DNA of 64,000 nt from Sphingomonas sp. PP-CE-1G-424. Its GTDB lineage: Bacteria > Pseudomonadota > Alphaproteobacteria > Sphingomonadales > Sphingomonadaceae. The stretch is from contig NZ_SLXW01000002.1 in the NCBI RefSeq assembly GCF_004341085.1, forward strand, positions 682,001 to 746,000, in the 5' to 3' direction. Every line of letters starts with the position of its first letter. The first letter of the stretch is position 1. A model generated the notes under the pieces. It was given only the letters and a program-made list of their open reading frames with translations, did not search any database and was not told the origin of the DNA. Position numbers and translations under genes: made by a program. Positions 8,101 to 16,198 of this stretch are shown here, in pieces.

Positions 8101-9081
8101 CGATATGTCCTTTGGCGCGGTATCGAGCACGATGCCGGCGGTCCGCGCCGATGTCGGATCCTCCGCGAGCGCGGCACTGGCCAACGCGAACGCTTTCTCG
8201 CGATCGCCCTCAAACAAATGGACCACCGCCATCGTTGCGCGCGCGTTGGGGAACTCGGGATAAGCGTCATAGGCCTCGCGAAAAAACGAGATCGCGGTGG
8301 TCTCGTCTCCCAGCGCGTAATGGGCATTGCCCTTGCTTGCGAGCAGCCGATACTGGGCGAGCGGGCTCGCCGAAGCGCCTTCCTCCGCGACCAGGGCGTC
8401 CAGTCGTTTCAACGCCGCTTTGGGCGAGCCATCGGCGATCAGCTTGCTGACCTCGTTGACGCGCACGGCGAGCTCGTCGGTCCCCGCCTTGTCGTCCCGC
8501 AGGCCGGTCACCATCCGCTGGGTCGACTGGAGCATCCGGCTCAACTGCGCGATGTCCTGGCGCTGCTCGACCTTCGAGGACTCAAACGCTCCCACCACAT
8601 CGACCGGCGCGAAATCCCGGAAATATTTGAGCAGCAGATCCTGATGGTCGGCGACGTAATGACGAAACGTATCCCAGCCCGTAACCCGAACCTCGAACAA
8701 GCCTTTTCTGGCATGCTCGGCGGTAATCTCTCTGGCGATCCTTTGGATTGCGACGTCATTGGGTGCCGTCGTCAGAACGATATAGACGTCCAGAGGCGGC
8801 TGGAACATGAGCGCTTTTGCGACCTCGTCACGTAGCTCGGCCTCGGTCAGGGCACCGCCGTAATCGGCGTCCTTGCCCTTGCACTGGACACCGGTGAACT
8901 GCTTCTCGAGCCGGTTCGTACCAAAGACATCGACCCCAGCCTGAGGTTGGCCGGTCCGCCCGTGGAGGTCCGCATCCGTCGTCTGCCAAAGCCGACGATA
9001 GACGTCGAAGGCCAAGCTCTCGAGTTCTTGCCATCGTTTCGGGGCGGGGAGGGCACGCGACAGGACATCGGACATTCCCAC
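5122..9081 (-). CDS. Mrr-like nuclease / TPR / GreAB-C-like / PIN composite protein
   Basis: A 1319-residue protein with several readable domains. Residues about 12-155 form an Mrr/Cap4-like restriction-endonuclease fold with Asp51 (GVDVFG) and Q66-x-K68 (VQCKGK), followed by a conserved VYIVLTTAPND stretch. Residues about 215-790 are helical TPR-like repeats. Residues about 805-875 resemble the C-terminal domain of GreA/GreB (DPFAKRLIGLKLDDTIEI). Residues about 988-1140 read as a PIN nuclease, with Asp992 (VVDPLTLYGW) and the late acidic motif TDDLGIRAIA at 1119-1128. A TPR-GreAB-C-PIN architecture is a known family of presumed conflict or RNA-damage proteins; the added N-terminal DNase-like domain makes a two-nuclease protein. 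It is first in an operon with a 44-residue ORF and a Shedu-like nuclease. Defence function is inferred. Confidence 0.75.
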   Translation of the reverse strand: MGMSDVLSRALPAPKRWQELESLAFDVYRRLWQTTDADLHGRTGQPQAGVDVFGTNRLEKQFTGVQCKGKDADYGGALTEAELRDEVAKALMFQPPLDVYIVLTTAPNDVAIQRIAREITAEHARKGLFEVRVTGWDTFRHYVADHQDLLLKYFRDFAPVDVVGAFESSKVEQRQDIAQLSRMLQSTQRMVTGLRDDKAGTDELAVRVNEVSKLIADGSPKAALKRLDALVAEEGASASPLAQYRLLASKGNAHYALGDETTAISFFREAYDAYPEFPNARATMAVVHLFEGDREKAFALASAALAEDPTSARTAGIVLDTAPKDISLDALTALLQPDLLDDLEIKLHLAIRAHEHGDKVSHRRFAEEALALAPEDWRALSAVAEALSQPLVAMDGRALTHVIPVDIRADVEKATELNGKAWEILAQRDASFQGRHVAANLVSLLSLLGRDEEAMVVLEQALATNPTYDPLVFRAAQRFASNGDWKSAADALDQVSEAEMSFDALLMRTQAALILKDAVSAAAFCERLAAKAVTEPLISERDQLIEALRVRAAILAGADQSMAFEAAIEASPNAIVLRSVLFDDLGEEDPLRLRIVDEIRALSVADLSLRERIHAAETLYEAGHFSLAADLFEPLHDTSDSQALRRRLNALLHADRRADARRLFESLSPALRSAPSYVSAGVNIYERVGLLKPAIDLLDRALKRDDNLTNRLGWMQLLARSGRHDAFQTWLKAVPEGIAGEPRELLSFARVIDRYLGDDPKALAIGYRALRAGYKHPQIHLGYALGLIINGRPNQAALAAPAEIGPGAGVTLRNEATGEVIYRVIETAPDPVVERGEVAPSDPFAKRLIGLKLDDTIEIAKVGVGPQSHKVIELQSRYLFAHHRTLRDFPGLFPGHPAFGSFEIDESKGDEKFEQMFALARDRAAQGQEIETLYRENILPLPMAAKFGGATVFDIWDAFSENPTLGLKCALGVPGEFDVGRTASIAGITVVDPLTLYGWTRMGVTAILAKSPDRLAVVQATIDVLRELVEEREAQRGKRLGTFGWDGERYHLIELSEEAIEQQIADATAALHFAGSLMLVPAESDHALTEEILDMLKGMDPAYHDTLLASLQPKRAFLTDDLGIRAIAQEAGAAGTWTQAFVQAGHRPGGISHPEYRQVLAALLERHHRFTQIGNVEVLAELLESGWAINDRLKSFARVMTGPEIDRASVGNLLARLLVNSSRHAPNDTALAAFHREYVAACHAAGRPDDVEEVYGMVAAAAQDLLAGSINRVTLPPQLMATTNMHSPVSLTLAARKIARGEAGQLFKRLGNGGLTLDA

Positions 9082-9676
9082 TCCATAGATGTTCGCGCTT
9101 TGATCTGAAAGGTTGGGGCGTGAATTCGAATCGCAACCGAACTGTCACCGCCAAAAGGTGTTTGGGAATGGCAGCTATCCTGCGTCGGCTGCCCAAAACC
9201 TTCCAGGCCGCAACCGGCCCAGCGTCAGTCGTAACGCCAGGCCGCGTCGACAGCTGCCGAACGTCGGCTTGTGAAAAGAGCAGAGGTTCGACCTGTGTGG
9301 TGGGGATGACGGGTTTGTCCCAAACTCGGTCATATCACGGGCCGCTCAGCCGAGGACGAACAGACGGCAGCTCTAGGGTTTCGCAAAGCCGTACCTAACA
9401 ACCGATTCTGGGGGGCGTAGCCGACCGGCCGTTCCCGACCCAGAATACCTCGTCCGCCGGTCCGCACCAGAACGGCCATTCTTGCGGACACCCGCCACTT
9501 TTCCTCCGTCAAGCAGACCGGCAGCAGTGTGCCTAGTTGCGGCCGCTAAATTCAACTGGTCGCACGCTAGAAACCAGATGTACCTCGGTATCCATGGTTG
9601 GGAGGCGGTGGCACATTGAGTGCGTTGGGGTCGGGCCGTTAGAGAGTGACTCGAAAACAGGTCGCGAGAAGTTATT
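9082..9676. other. intergenic region between divergent defence-like genes
   Basis: About 595 bases between the starts of the minus-strand nuclease operon and the plus-strand channel gene. It presumably contains both promoters. I see no open frame with protein-like composition. Short stretches (around 9170-9290 and 9330-9380) resemble decayed intergenic repeat sequence found elsewhere in this accessory region. Confidence 0.45.
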
Positions 9677-11194
9677 ATGCCGAGTTCCTACCCTCCGCCG
9701 TCTCAACTGTGGCAGATGGCGCCACCTGAATTTAACGCGTGGCGTGCGGCAAACGACATTCCCCGGCTGTTTGCCTGGTTCTGGACGATGCTCCCCGGCT
9801 TTGAGGACTGGGTCGCGACGTTGCCCTTCGAAGCGGGAGTTCTACACAGGGTCGTTCCGACTGGCGATCTCTTTAAAGGCGAGGTGAGAAAGGTCATTCT
9901 GAAGCGCCCCGACGACAATCCCTTGGTCGAGGTTATCGAATGCTTCGATGGATCAGCCGACGAGGCGATCCGCTGGTGGGGCATTCTGCATCGGAAGATA
10001 GAGGTCTTGGGATCTTTCGAGCCCTATCTCAAATGGGCCAAGCGGACACTTAAGCGTCACCGGTTCATCCAGTACGACATAGTCAATAATCAGAGGTCGG
10101 ACGATCTCGTATATACCCGCTGGGAGTCGGGCTTGAACCACGCCAAGGCCTTCCTCCTTGGCTCGTTCGAAGTGTTGAATCTTGGACAGATGCAGCTGGT
10201 CGAACGGGTGACGATTGGATCCAGGAATCTCGACTTCTGCAATCTGGACGGACTGATCGTCACCGGCGCCGCGCATGGATCCTATTGGACACATGTCAAC
10301 TTCAGTTCCTGCAGAGATATGTTGTTCCGGAACGCAGAAATCGCCTTCGTGACGTTCTTTCACTGCAGCATGGAGAAGATCGACGTCCTCCGATCAACGC
10401 TGCAGGATTTTTACTTTGATGGTGGAAGCCCCGTGAGGATCGAAGCGCAGGACTCTTTTATATACCGCATGAGCTTCGATCAATGCGGCGTCCAGCCGTT
10501 CTTCCGCAATACGGAGGCGAGGGAGTTGGGATTTAAGCCGGCGCGCGCAATGCAACCGGAGATTGTGGCGGGAACCTATCGTCTTCTGCGTGCGATCTTT
10601 CAATCAAGCGCCCTGCGCCAAGAGGCTTCCGAAGCCTACTATAACGAGCGCGTCTTCGAGCGGAAATCCTATTCTCATCCATATGGCCGCGACCGGCGGC
10701 TCTTTGCCAACGTCCCATACGGCGGGCGCTCATCCGAGGTGATCGCGATGTACCGGAGAGGCTGGCTTTCCGCCCGTCAGATTCCCCGGGAGATTGGACG
10801 GACTTACGTCGCAAAGCTCTTGTTGCTGATCTCGCCCAGGGGCCTGCTCGGCTTGGCGAAATACAAGGCGCGATGGCTCGCGTCGTGTCTTGAGTGGGCG
10901 GTGTGGGGGTATGGCGAGCGACCATCGCGGATATTTCTGGCGTCGCTCACCGCCATTCTCGGCTACGCGACTTATTACCATCGCTACGGTCTGTTCACGA
11001 GAGCTGTAGGGGGCGCTCGGCTGGACTGGTGGGACAGTATATACTTCTCGATGGTGACGTTCACGACCCTCGGGTACGGCGACATATACCCAAGTGTCGC
11101 CACACTGAAAATCGCCGCCGCATCCGAGGCTCTCCTCGGAGCCTTTGCCGTCGGCCTCAGCGTCGCAGGTTTTTCCAATCGCTCACGCTATTGA
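9677..11194 (+). CDS. potassium-channel-type membrane protein with large N-terminal domain
   Basis: A 505-residue protein. The C-terminal 100 residues form a two-TM ion-channel module: a hydrophobic segment near 418-435, a pore loop with the selectivity filter TLGYGD at about 464-469, and a final hydrophobic helix near 476-497. The first 400 residues are soluble. Their middle (about 165-280) has the irregular stacked-strand character of a divergent pentapeptide-like or right-handed beta-helix domain (NLDFCNLDGLIV, MLFRNAEIAFVTF). The product is therefore likely a gated K+ channel whose cytosolic domain senses something. It lies beside, and divergent from, the nuclease operon. Membrane effectors are common in defence islands, but a link here is only positional. 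Confidence 0.7.
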   Translation: MPSSYPPPSQLWQMAPPEFNAWRAANDIPRLFAWFWTMLPGFEDWVATLPFEAGVLHRVVPTGDLFKGEVRKVILKRPDDNPLVEVIECFDGSADEAIRWWGILHRKIEVLGSFEPYLKWAKRTLKRHRFIQYDIVNNQRSDDLVYTRWESGLNHAKAFLLGSFEVLNLGQMQLVERVTIGSRNLDFCNLDGLIVTGAAHGSYWTHVNFSSCRDMLFRNAEIAFVTFFHCSMEKIDVLRSTLQDFYFDGGSPVRIEAQDSFIYRMSFDQCGVQPFFRNTEARELGFKPARAMQPEIVAGTYRLLRAIFQSSALRQEASEAYYNERVFERKSYSHPYGRDRRLFANVPYGGRSSEVIAMYRRGWLSARQIPREIGRTYVAKLLLLISPRGLLGLAKYKARWLASCLEWAVWGYGERPSRIFLASLTAILGYATYYHRYGLFTRAVGGARLDWWDSIYFSMVTFTTLGYGDIYPSVATLKIAAASEALLGAFAVGLSVAGFSNRSRY

Positions 11195-11970
11195 GATGCA
11201 GGCTTGCGTCCTGCGTCGAAGCGCCAGAGGTGGACTGCCGGTCAGCTAATTCAATTTGGATGATAACCGTTTGGAACAGACGATCGCACCTGAGGGGCCA
11301 AAGGAGTGTTGTGAACGTCCGGGTCTGGGCTATTCCGGACTTTCGAGCACCGCAAAACGGTTGTCTGCGAAGGCTGTGTCTAGCCAAAAGCAATCAGTCG
11401 GCTTTGGGCTCAGTCAATCTCGTTCTGTGATGCTGGTCGGACGGGCGCTGATTGACGGCTTTTCATGAGAGCAGCCGTTCGCCATGGCGCATACAATGGC
11501 AGATATGTCTCAATTTTCGCCATTCCCGCGGCGCGGCAGGTCGGTCGCGAACCGATGAATGAATGTCGGAAGTTGGGAACGCGGAAAAGCGCCGGGAACG
11601 GCGACTTATGGGTCTGCCCGGAAGCCGTAGGGCGAGGCGCGTTCGAAGACACACTCTCTGACGTCTAGCGTGACGATCTAAGCGTCCAATGACTGCAATG
11701 GTAAGCGCGAGTATTCCCGTCTCTCCGTCTCAGACAGGCCATATCGGGAGAGAGTAATAGGGGAAAGATTTTACGAAATGGGGTGCCTGCCTGGGACGGA
11801 TCTCGGTGCGAGCACCCTGACGACTGCACCGCTACAGGTTCGATACCGGGAACTCGCTGATCGTCCTGACCGCCGTTCCCGATCGAGATCGGCCAAAAAA
11901 CACGCTTGCGTCCGACAAGAATTCAGACGCTAAACTGGCATCCAGCAATCAAAAGTCTGACACGTTCTTC
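11195..11970. other. long intergenic stretch with a degenerate repeat
   Basis: About 775 bases without a credible gene. The segment 11551-11645 is the best-preserved copy of a dispersed degenerate repeat shared with 15295-15387. The rest looks like decayed sequence with short open frames of no protein character. Confidence 0.5.
11551..11645 (+). repeat. dispersed degenerate repeat, copy 1
   Basis: Shares with 15295-15387 an ordered series of blocks: GTCGGAAGTTGGGAA (here) versus CGTCCGAAGTAAGGG, a GCGGAAA block, a GAACG block, TGGGTCTG, and a closing GCCGGAAGCCGTAGGGC-type block ending in GTTCG (this copy reads CCCGGAAGCCGTAGGGC). Weaker copies lie at 18979-19060 and 2527-2600. All are intergenic and confined to the accessory part of the window. 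Confidence 0.55.
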
Positions 11971-12408
11971 TTGTTTTCGGCGAAATTCGGCTATAGCTTA
12001 AATCTTTCCGGACGGGTGTGCGCCGTAATAACGTCAGCGCACGTACAGGGGTGCCCCGATCTGATCTCGCCGTCCGTCTTCGTAGCTGTTTTGCAAACGC
12101 TATTTGCAGCGTTGCTGAGCTTAAGCTCGTTCGGCGATCCTGGCTCGACTCACGGGCGCGGGCAGGGTCTGGCCGTCCGCGAGGCTGCGGCGCGGCCTTT
12201 CACGCTCAGTGACCGCGCGATCGCCCTCAACGAAGAAGCCGATCGCCCTGACCCCCGGCAGAGCGGTGGTAACGCATTACCGCCCGCCGAGCTGGCGCGT
12301 GCCGCAAATCCAAAACCGTCGCGCCTTTCCCCCATTCAGCTCGCTGTACTAGCCTTCGCTGAACGTTCGGTCCGCGCTCACCCCGCTACAGGCCCTCCCG
12401 CAGCCTGA
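11971..12408 (+). CDS. doubtful ORF upstream of secDF
   Basis: An open frame of 145 residues ending 90 bases before secD. A hydrophobic stretch (VFVAVLQTLFAALLSLSSFG) near residues 37-56 could be a signal or membrane segment. The remainder is Ala/Pro/Arg-rich and could arise by chance in GC-rich DNA. No Shine-Dalgarno is obvious at the ATG. If real it would be a small exported or membrane protein preceding secDF, where yajC normally sits, but it does not resemble YajC. Low confidence. Confidence 0.25.
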   Translation: MFSAKFGYSLNLSGRVCAVITSAHVQGCPDLISPSVFVAVLQTLFAALLSLSSFGDPGSTHGRGQGLAVREAAARPFTLSDRAIALNEEADRPDPRQSGGNALPPAELARAANPKPSRLSPIQLAVLAFAERSVRAHPATGPPAA

Positions 12409-12497
12409 AGATGCCTTGCCGCGCCTGAAACGCGCGGCCGGATAGTGCGCCTGTGCCGGCGCACTTGTTTCTTCACGACTACGAACGAGGGTCGAAA

Positions 12498-14096
12498 ATG
12501 CTCAATTTCTCCCGTCTGAAGGCGGGGGCGGTTCTGTGCGTGTGCCTTATTGGCATCATGCTCGGGATCCCCAGCCTTATTCCAACTGGTCATCTGCCAG
12601 CCTGGTATCCGCAATCCCATGTGAACCTCGGGCTTGATCTCAATGGTGGGAGTTATCTACTCCTCGAAGGTGATACCGCTGATTTGGCGAAGACGCGGAT
12701 CGAGGCGATGCGTGACAGCGTATCGGGCGCAATGCATAACGGAACGCCGCGTATTGAAATCGGCGACATTTCGACGCGTGGGGGGCAACTCACCTTCGCT
12801 GTCAGCAAGCCATCTCAGATTGCCCTCGCTCGCCAGCGTCTGTCGACGATTACCGGCTCTGCGGTTGGAATAACCGGTCAAAGTCAGTGGGACGTCAATG
12901 TGCTCGGCACAAACCGCTTCTCGCTCAAGCCGACCGAGGCCGGACTAACCCAGGCCATCGACACGGCCATGAAGGATGCGACCGAAGTCGTTCGTCGCCG
13001 CATCGATGAATTAGGGACCAAGGAACCGACGATCGTCCGCCAAGGCGCGACACGAATTGTCGTTCAGGTTCCGGGTTTGGAGGACCCACAGGCGCTAAAG
13101 AAGCTTGTCGGGACAACTGCCAAGCTTGAGTTCAAGCTGGTCGACCAAACTGCGAACCCCGCTGATCTCGCTAAGGGCATCGCCCCGGTTGGTAGCCAGG
13201 TTCTGCCATATCCCGACAATCCGCAAGGTGTGCCCTTTGTAGCGTTAAAGCGCCCGGTGGTGATCTCAGGCGAGCAGGTTGCGGATGCGAGACAGGAGTT
13301 CGATCCACAGACCAATGCCCCCAACATTGCGATCACGTTCGACGCGGAGGGAGGCCGGCGATTTGCGAAGGTGACATCCGAAAACGTCAACAAGCCGTTC
13401 GCGATCATCCTCGATAACAAGGTAATCTCGGTTGCCAACATCAACGAGCCGATTCTTGGTGGCCGGGCATCGATCGCGGGCAACTACACGGTTCAGACTG
13501 CAAACGACCTCGCGATCGCGCTGCGATCTGGCAAACTTGCAGTGAACTTGAAGATCGTCGCTGAAAGCACTGTTAGTCCCGACCTTGGACATGACTCGGT
13601 CCGTGCAGGCGTAATCGCAAGCGTTGTTGCGGCGGTTGCCGTAATCCTGTTTATGCTCGCTACGTACGGTCGGTTTGGTTTGTATGCGAACATTGCCGTA
13701 GTCATCAACGTCTTCGTTATCCTGGCGGTAATGGCATTTCTAAAAGCGACGCTGACCTTGCCCGGCATCGCTGGCTTTGTGCTGACGATCGGCACTGCGG
13801 TTGATGCAAACGTGCTGATCAACGAACGCATTCGTGAAGAGCGGCGACGCGGGCGTAGCGTAATCCAGTCGGTCGAGCTGGGCTACAAGGAGGCAAGCCG
13901 GACCATCTTCGAGGCGAACGTGACGCATGCCATTACCGGCGTGATCATGCTGCTACTCGGCTCGGGTCCGGTGAAGGGCTTCGCGGTCGTGCTGCTGATC
14001 GGCATCTGCTCGTCGGTGTTCACCGCCGTCACGTTCACGCGGATGATGGTCGCGCTGTGGCTGCGGAAGAACCGCCCCACCACAATCAATATCTGA
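12498..14096 (+). CDS. secD: protein translocase subunit SecD (orphan copy)
   Basis: A 532-residue SecD. The chosen start (MLNFSRL) has a CGAGGG-like ribosome-binding site; an upstream in-frame ATG at 12453 has none. One N-terminal TM is followed by a large periplasmic region (GLDLNGGSYLLLEGD near residue 45; DAEGGRRFAKVTSENV). The C-terminal five-TM module follows, with the VDANVLI motif that carries the proton-relay Asp and then NERIREE, and a late GSGPVKGFAVVLLIG motif. SecD works with SecF to drive late steps of Sec export using the proton gradient. It is followed 14 bases later by secF, but yajC is absent and the surroundings are accessory. It may be a second copy besides the chromosomal yajC-secD-secF set. 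Confidence 0.9.
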   Translation: MLNFSRLKAGAVLCVCLIGIMLGIPSLIPTGHLPAWYPQSHVNLGLDLNGGSYLLLEGDTADLAKTRIEAMRDSVSGAMHNGTPRIEIGDISTRGGQLTFAVSKPSQIALARQRLSTITGSAVGITGQSQWDVNVLGTNRFSLKPTEAGLTQAIDTAMKDATEVVRRRIDELGTKEPTIVRQGATRIVVQVPGLEDPQALKKLVGTTAKLEFKLVDQTANPADLAKGIAPVGSQVLPYPDNPQGVPFVALKRPVVISGEQVADARQEFDPQTNAPNIAITFDAEGGRRFAKVTSENVNKPFAIILDNKVISVANINEPILGGRASIAGNYTVQTANDLAIALRSGKLAVNLKIVAESTVSPDLGHDSVRAGVIASVVAAVAVILFMLATYGRFGLYANIAVVINVFVILAVMAFLKATLTLPGIAGFVLTIGTAVDANVLINERIREERRRGRSVIQSVELGYKEASRTIFEANVTHAITGVIMLLLGSGPVKGFAVVLLIGICSSVFTAVTFTRMMVALWLRKNRPTTINI

Positions 14097-14110
14097 GGCG
14101 GGAGAATATC

Positions 14111-15094
14111 ATGCGCCTACTGAAACTTGTACCTGACAACACCAACCTGAAGTTCGTCTCGCTTCGTAAATGGGCGTTCGGATTAACGCTCATGCTGTCG
14201 CTTATCGCTGTCGGCCTCGTCACCTTTCGGGGCCTTAACATGGGCGTCGATTTCGTCGGGGGCGTCCTGATGGAGCAGAACTTCAAGACTGCACCATCGA
14301 TCGAGGCCGTCCGTTCCGAAGTCGACAGCCTTGGGGTTGGCGAAGCATCGATCCAGTCGTTCAGTGATCCCAAAACGCTTTCGATCCGTCTGCCGCTACC
14401 GAATAGCGGCGGCGAGGAAGCGACAAACCGGCTCGTAAAGAAGGTGTCAGACGATCTGGCGATCAAATTTCCTGGTGCGACATTCTCCAAATATGACACG
14501 ATTACAGGCAAGGTTTCCGATGAGTTGATTACCCGAGGTGTTCTGGCCGTTGGTCTTGCGATCCTAGGCATCGCGCTGTTCACTGTGGTGCGGTTCGAGT
14601 GGCAATTCGGCGTCTCGACCGTCGTCGCGATCGTCCACGATCTATTGATGACACTCGGCTTCTTCGCGCTCATGCGGAATGATTTTGAGGTCGACCTTAA
14701 CATCGTCGCGGCGGTGCTGACGATCATCTCGTACTCGATCAACGACAAGATCGTGATCGACGATCGTATCCGCGAAAACATGCGCCGCTATCGGAAGATG
14801 GATATGCGCGATATTATCGACCTGTCAGTGAACGAGACGCTGCCGCGCACCGTAATGACATCGGTGACCATCCTGCTGGCCTTGGTTGCCATGCTGATCC
14901 TGGGAGGGCACGTGCTGCGAGGGTTCACCGCGGCAATGATCCTAGGCATCGTTGTGGGGACGTACTCGTCAATCTACGTGTCGTCGTCGCTCCTGATTAC
15001 GCTGGGGCTGCGGGCCGATCCTGCACCGCGCAAGGGTGGCCTGCCGGATGGCGCGGAACGGGTTGGTCCAAAGGTAGAGCGCGAATTCGATTGA
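14111..15094 (+). CDS. secF: protein translocase subunit SecF (orphan copy)
   Basis: A 328-residue SecF with start at 14111 behind GGCGGGAG. One N-terminal TM is followed by a periplasmic domain beginning MGVDFVGGVLMEQNF, then the C-terminal five-TM module with YSINDKIVIDDRIRENM, which carries the conserved SecF Asn-Asp pair. The motif usually reads NDTVVVFDR or close to it; here it is NDKIVIDDR. SecF pairs with SecD in the inner membrane. Together with the preceding gene it forms a complete SecDF unit in an accessory region. The C-terminus (residues after 310) is Pro/Gly/charged-rich. Confidence 0.9.
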   Translation: MRLLKLVPDNTNLKFVSLRKWAFGLTLMLSLIAVGLVTFRGLNMGVDFVGGVLMEQNFKTAPSIEAVRSEVDSLGVGEASIQSFSDPKTLSIRLPLPNSGGEEATNRLVKKVSDDLAIKFPGATFSKYDTITGKVSDELITRGVLAVGLAILGIALFTVVRFEWQFGVSTVVAIVHDLLMTLGFFALMRNDFEVDLNIVAAVLTIISYSINDKIVIDDRIRENMRRYRKMDMRDIIDLSVNETLPRTVMTSVTILLALVAMLILGGHVLRGFTAAMILGIVVGTYSSIYVSSSLLITLGLRADPAPRKGGLPDGAERVGPKVEREFD

Positions 15095-15565
15095 ACGCAC
15101 AATTCTGAGCAGTGTGAAGCTCGAGAACCCCTCGGATGCCGTCTAGGATGGGTTTCTCGGGCCACTGCGGCTTAGAGACGTCATCGTATGCGGTCTTGGT
15201 ATCGGAGGCGCAGGTAGCCTTTCCGACGGGGATCGCCATTCCAAATCGCCATCGTTTGCGAGCAACCTTGCTTTAGCGGACCCTAGTGATCCGCTGCATG
15301 AACGAGCGTCCGAAGTAAGGGTGCGGAAAGGGCCGGCTGAACGTCCACTAGTGGGTCTGGCCGGAAGCCGTAGGGCAGGGCGTGTTCGCCCAAAGCCTGA
15401 AGCCCAGCAGCGTTGAGCCGCAACCCGAACCCGGCCGCTCGTTCCTGCGAGTGACGTACGTTTCGGCGAACTCAGCCAGCCGCTATGGATGGCGTGAATC
15501 GAGAATATGCCGGTTTCTACATATGGGTCGATACCTACGCAAACCGTCTACGGGAGTACGGAACG
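15095..15565. other. intergenic stretch with repeat copy
   Basis: About 470 bases without a credible gene. It contains the dispersed degenerate repeat copy at 15295-15387. No terminator-like hairpin with a T-run was seen directly after secF. Confidence 0.45.
15295..15387 (+). repeat. dispersed degenerate repeat, copy 2
   Basis: Matches 11551-11645 block by block, with the longest shared run being the CCGGAAGCCGTAGGGC segment near 15361-15376, followed by GTTCG in both. The copies differ by many substitutions and small indels, so they are old. Confidence 0.55.
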
Positions 15566-16198
15566 ATGGGCAGCACATCAAAGAGCGTTAGCAGCCTTGC
15601 AGCCGGCGGAGTACTGATCGCACTGGCGTCCATCGCGGGCTGCGACTCGTCTAGAGACGCCCGTGCAGCTGCTAAAGAACCTAGCGCAGCGCGGGCTGCA
15701 ACGCCAACGGTAGGGATGGTTCCGGTTACGGCCAGCGCGGCTGTCGCAGAGGCTGCCGCCCACCCGACGCAGGCCGTCCCCGCCGCCAGCAAATTGGCGG
15801 ACGACACGCTGTGCGACGCCGGCGAGACGCCCTTCTTCTTTTGCGATCTCGGTGCCAAGCGCGTGTCGGTGTGCGGCGGCGGATCGGGTGCGGTCTATCG
15901 CTACGGAACGCCCGGCAAGGTGGAGTTGACCTCGCGCAATCTGACATTCGCCAACCGTGGCTATTCGGGGGGTGGTGAGTCGCAGATCACCGCCAAGAAT
16001 GGTGAGTACACCTACACCGTATACGATAGTACTGTTCGCACCAGGTTCGGGGACAGCGGCAACGATCCGGAACTTTCCAGCGGGCTAGTGGTCTCGCGCG
16101 GGAAGCGCCCGATTTCGTCTAAGGTGTGCAAAGGCAAGTCGTCGATAACCGGGGATGCGGCACACGTGATTGCGGCGGGCAACTTCGCCGATAACTAA
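15566..16198 (+). CDS. hypothetical lipoprotein
   Basis: A 210-residue protein with a lipoprotein signal: a short polar N-terminus, hydrophobic core GGVLIALASIAGC and lipobox cysteine at about residue 25. The start at 15566 has CGGGAG upstream; an earlier in-frame ATG would put the signal peptide in the middle. An Ala-rich linker follows, then a folded domain with Cys residues (LCDAGETPFFFCDLG, VSVCGGG) and Gly-rich strands. The family is unknown to me; it resembles lysozyme-inhibitor-like small envelope lipoproteins only in size and Cys content. It lies alone between intergenic stretches. Confidence 0.65.
   Translation: MGSTSKSVSSLAAGGVLIALASIAGCDSSRDARAAAKEPSAARAATPTVGMVPVTASAAVAEAAAHPTQAVPAASKLADDTLCDAGETPFFFCDLGAKRVSVCGGGSGAVYRYGTPGKVELTSRNLTFANRGYSGGGESQITAKNGEYTYTVYDSTVRTRFGDSGNDPELSSGLVVSRGKRPISSKVCKGKSSITGDAAHVIAAGNFADN

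Noticed and set aside
7174..8835. Plus-strand open frame of 553 codons opposite the composite nuclease/PIN gene
   Set aside because: Arg/Gln/Leu-rich antisense shadow of TPR repeat coding sequence.
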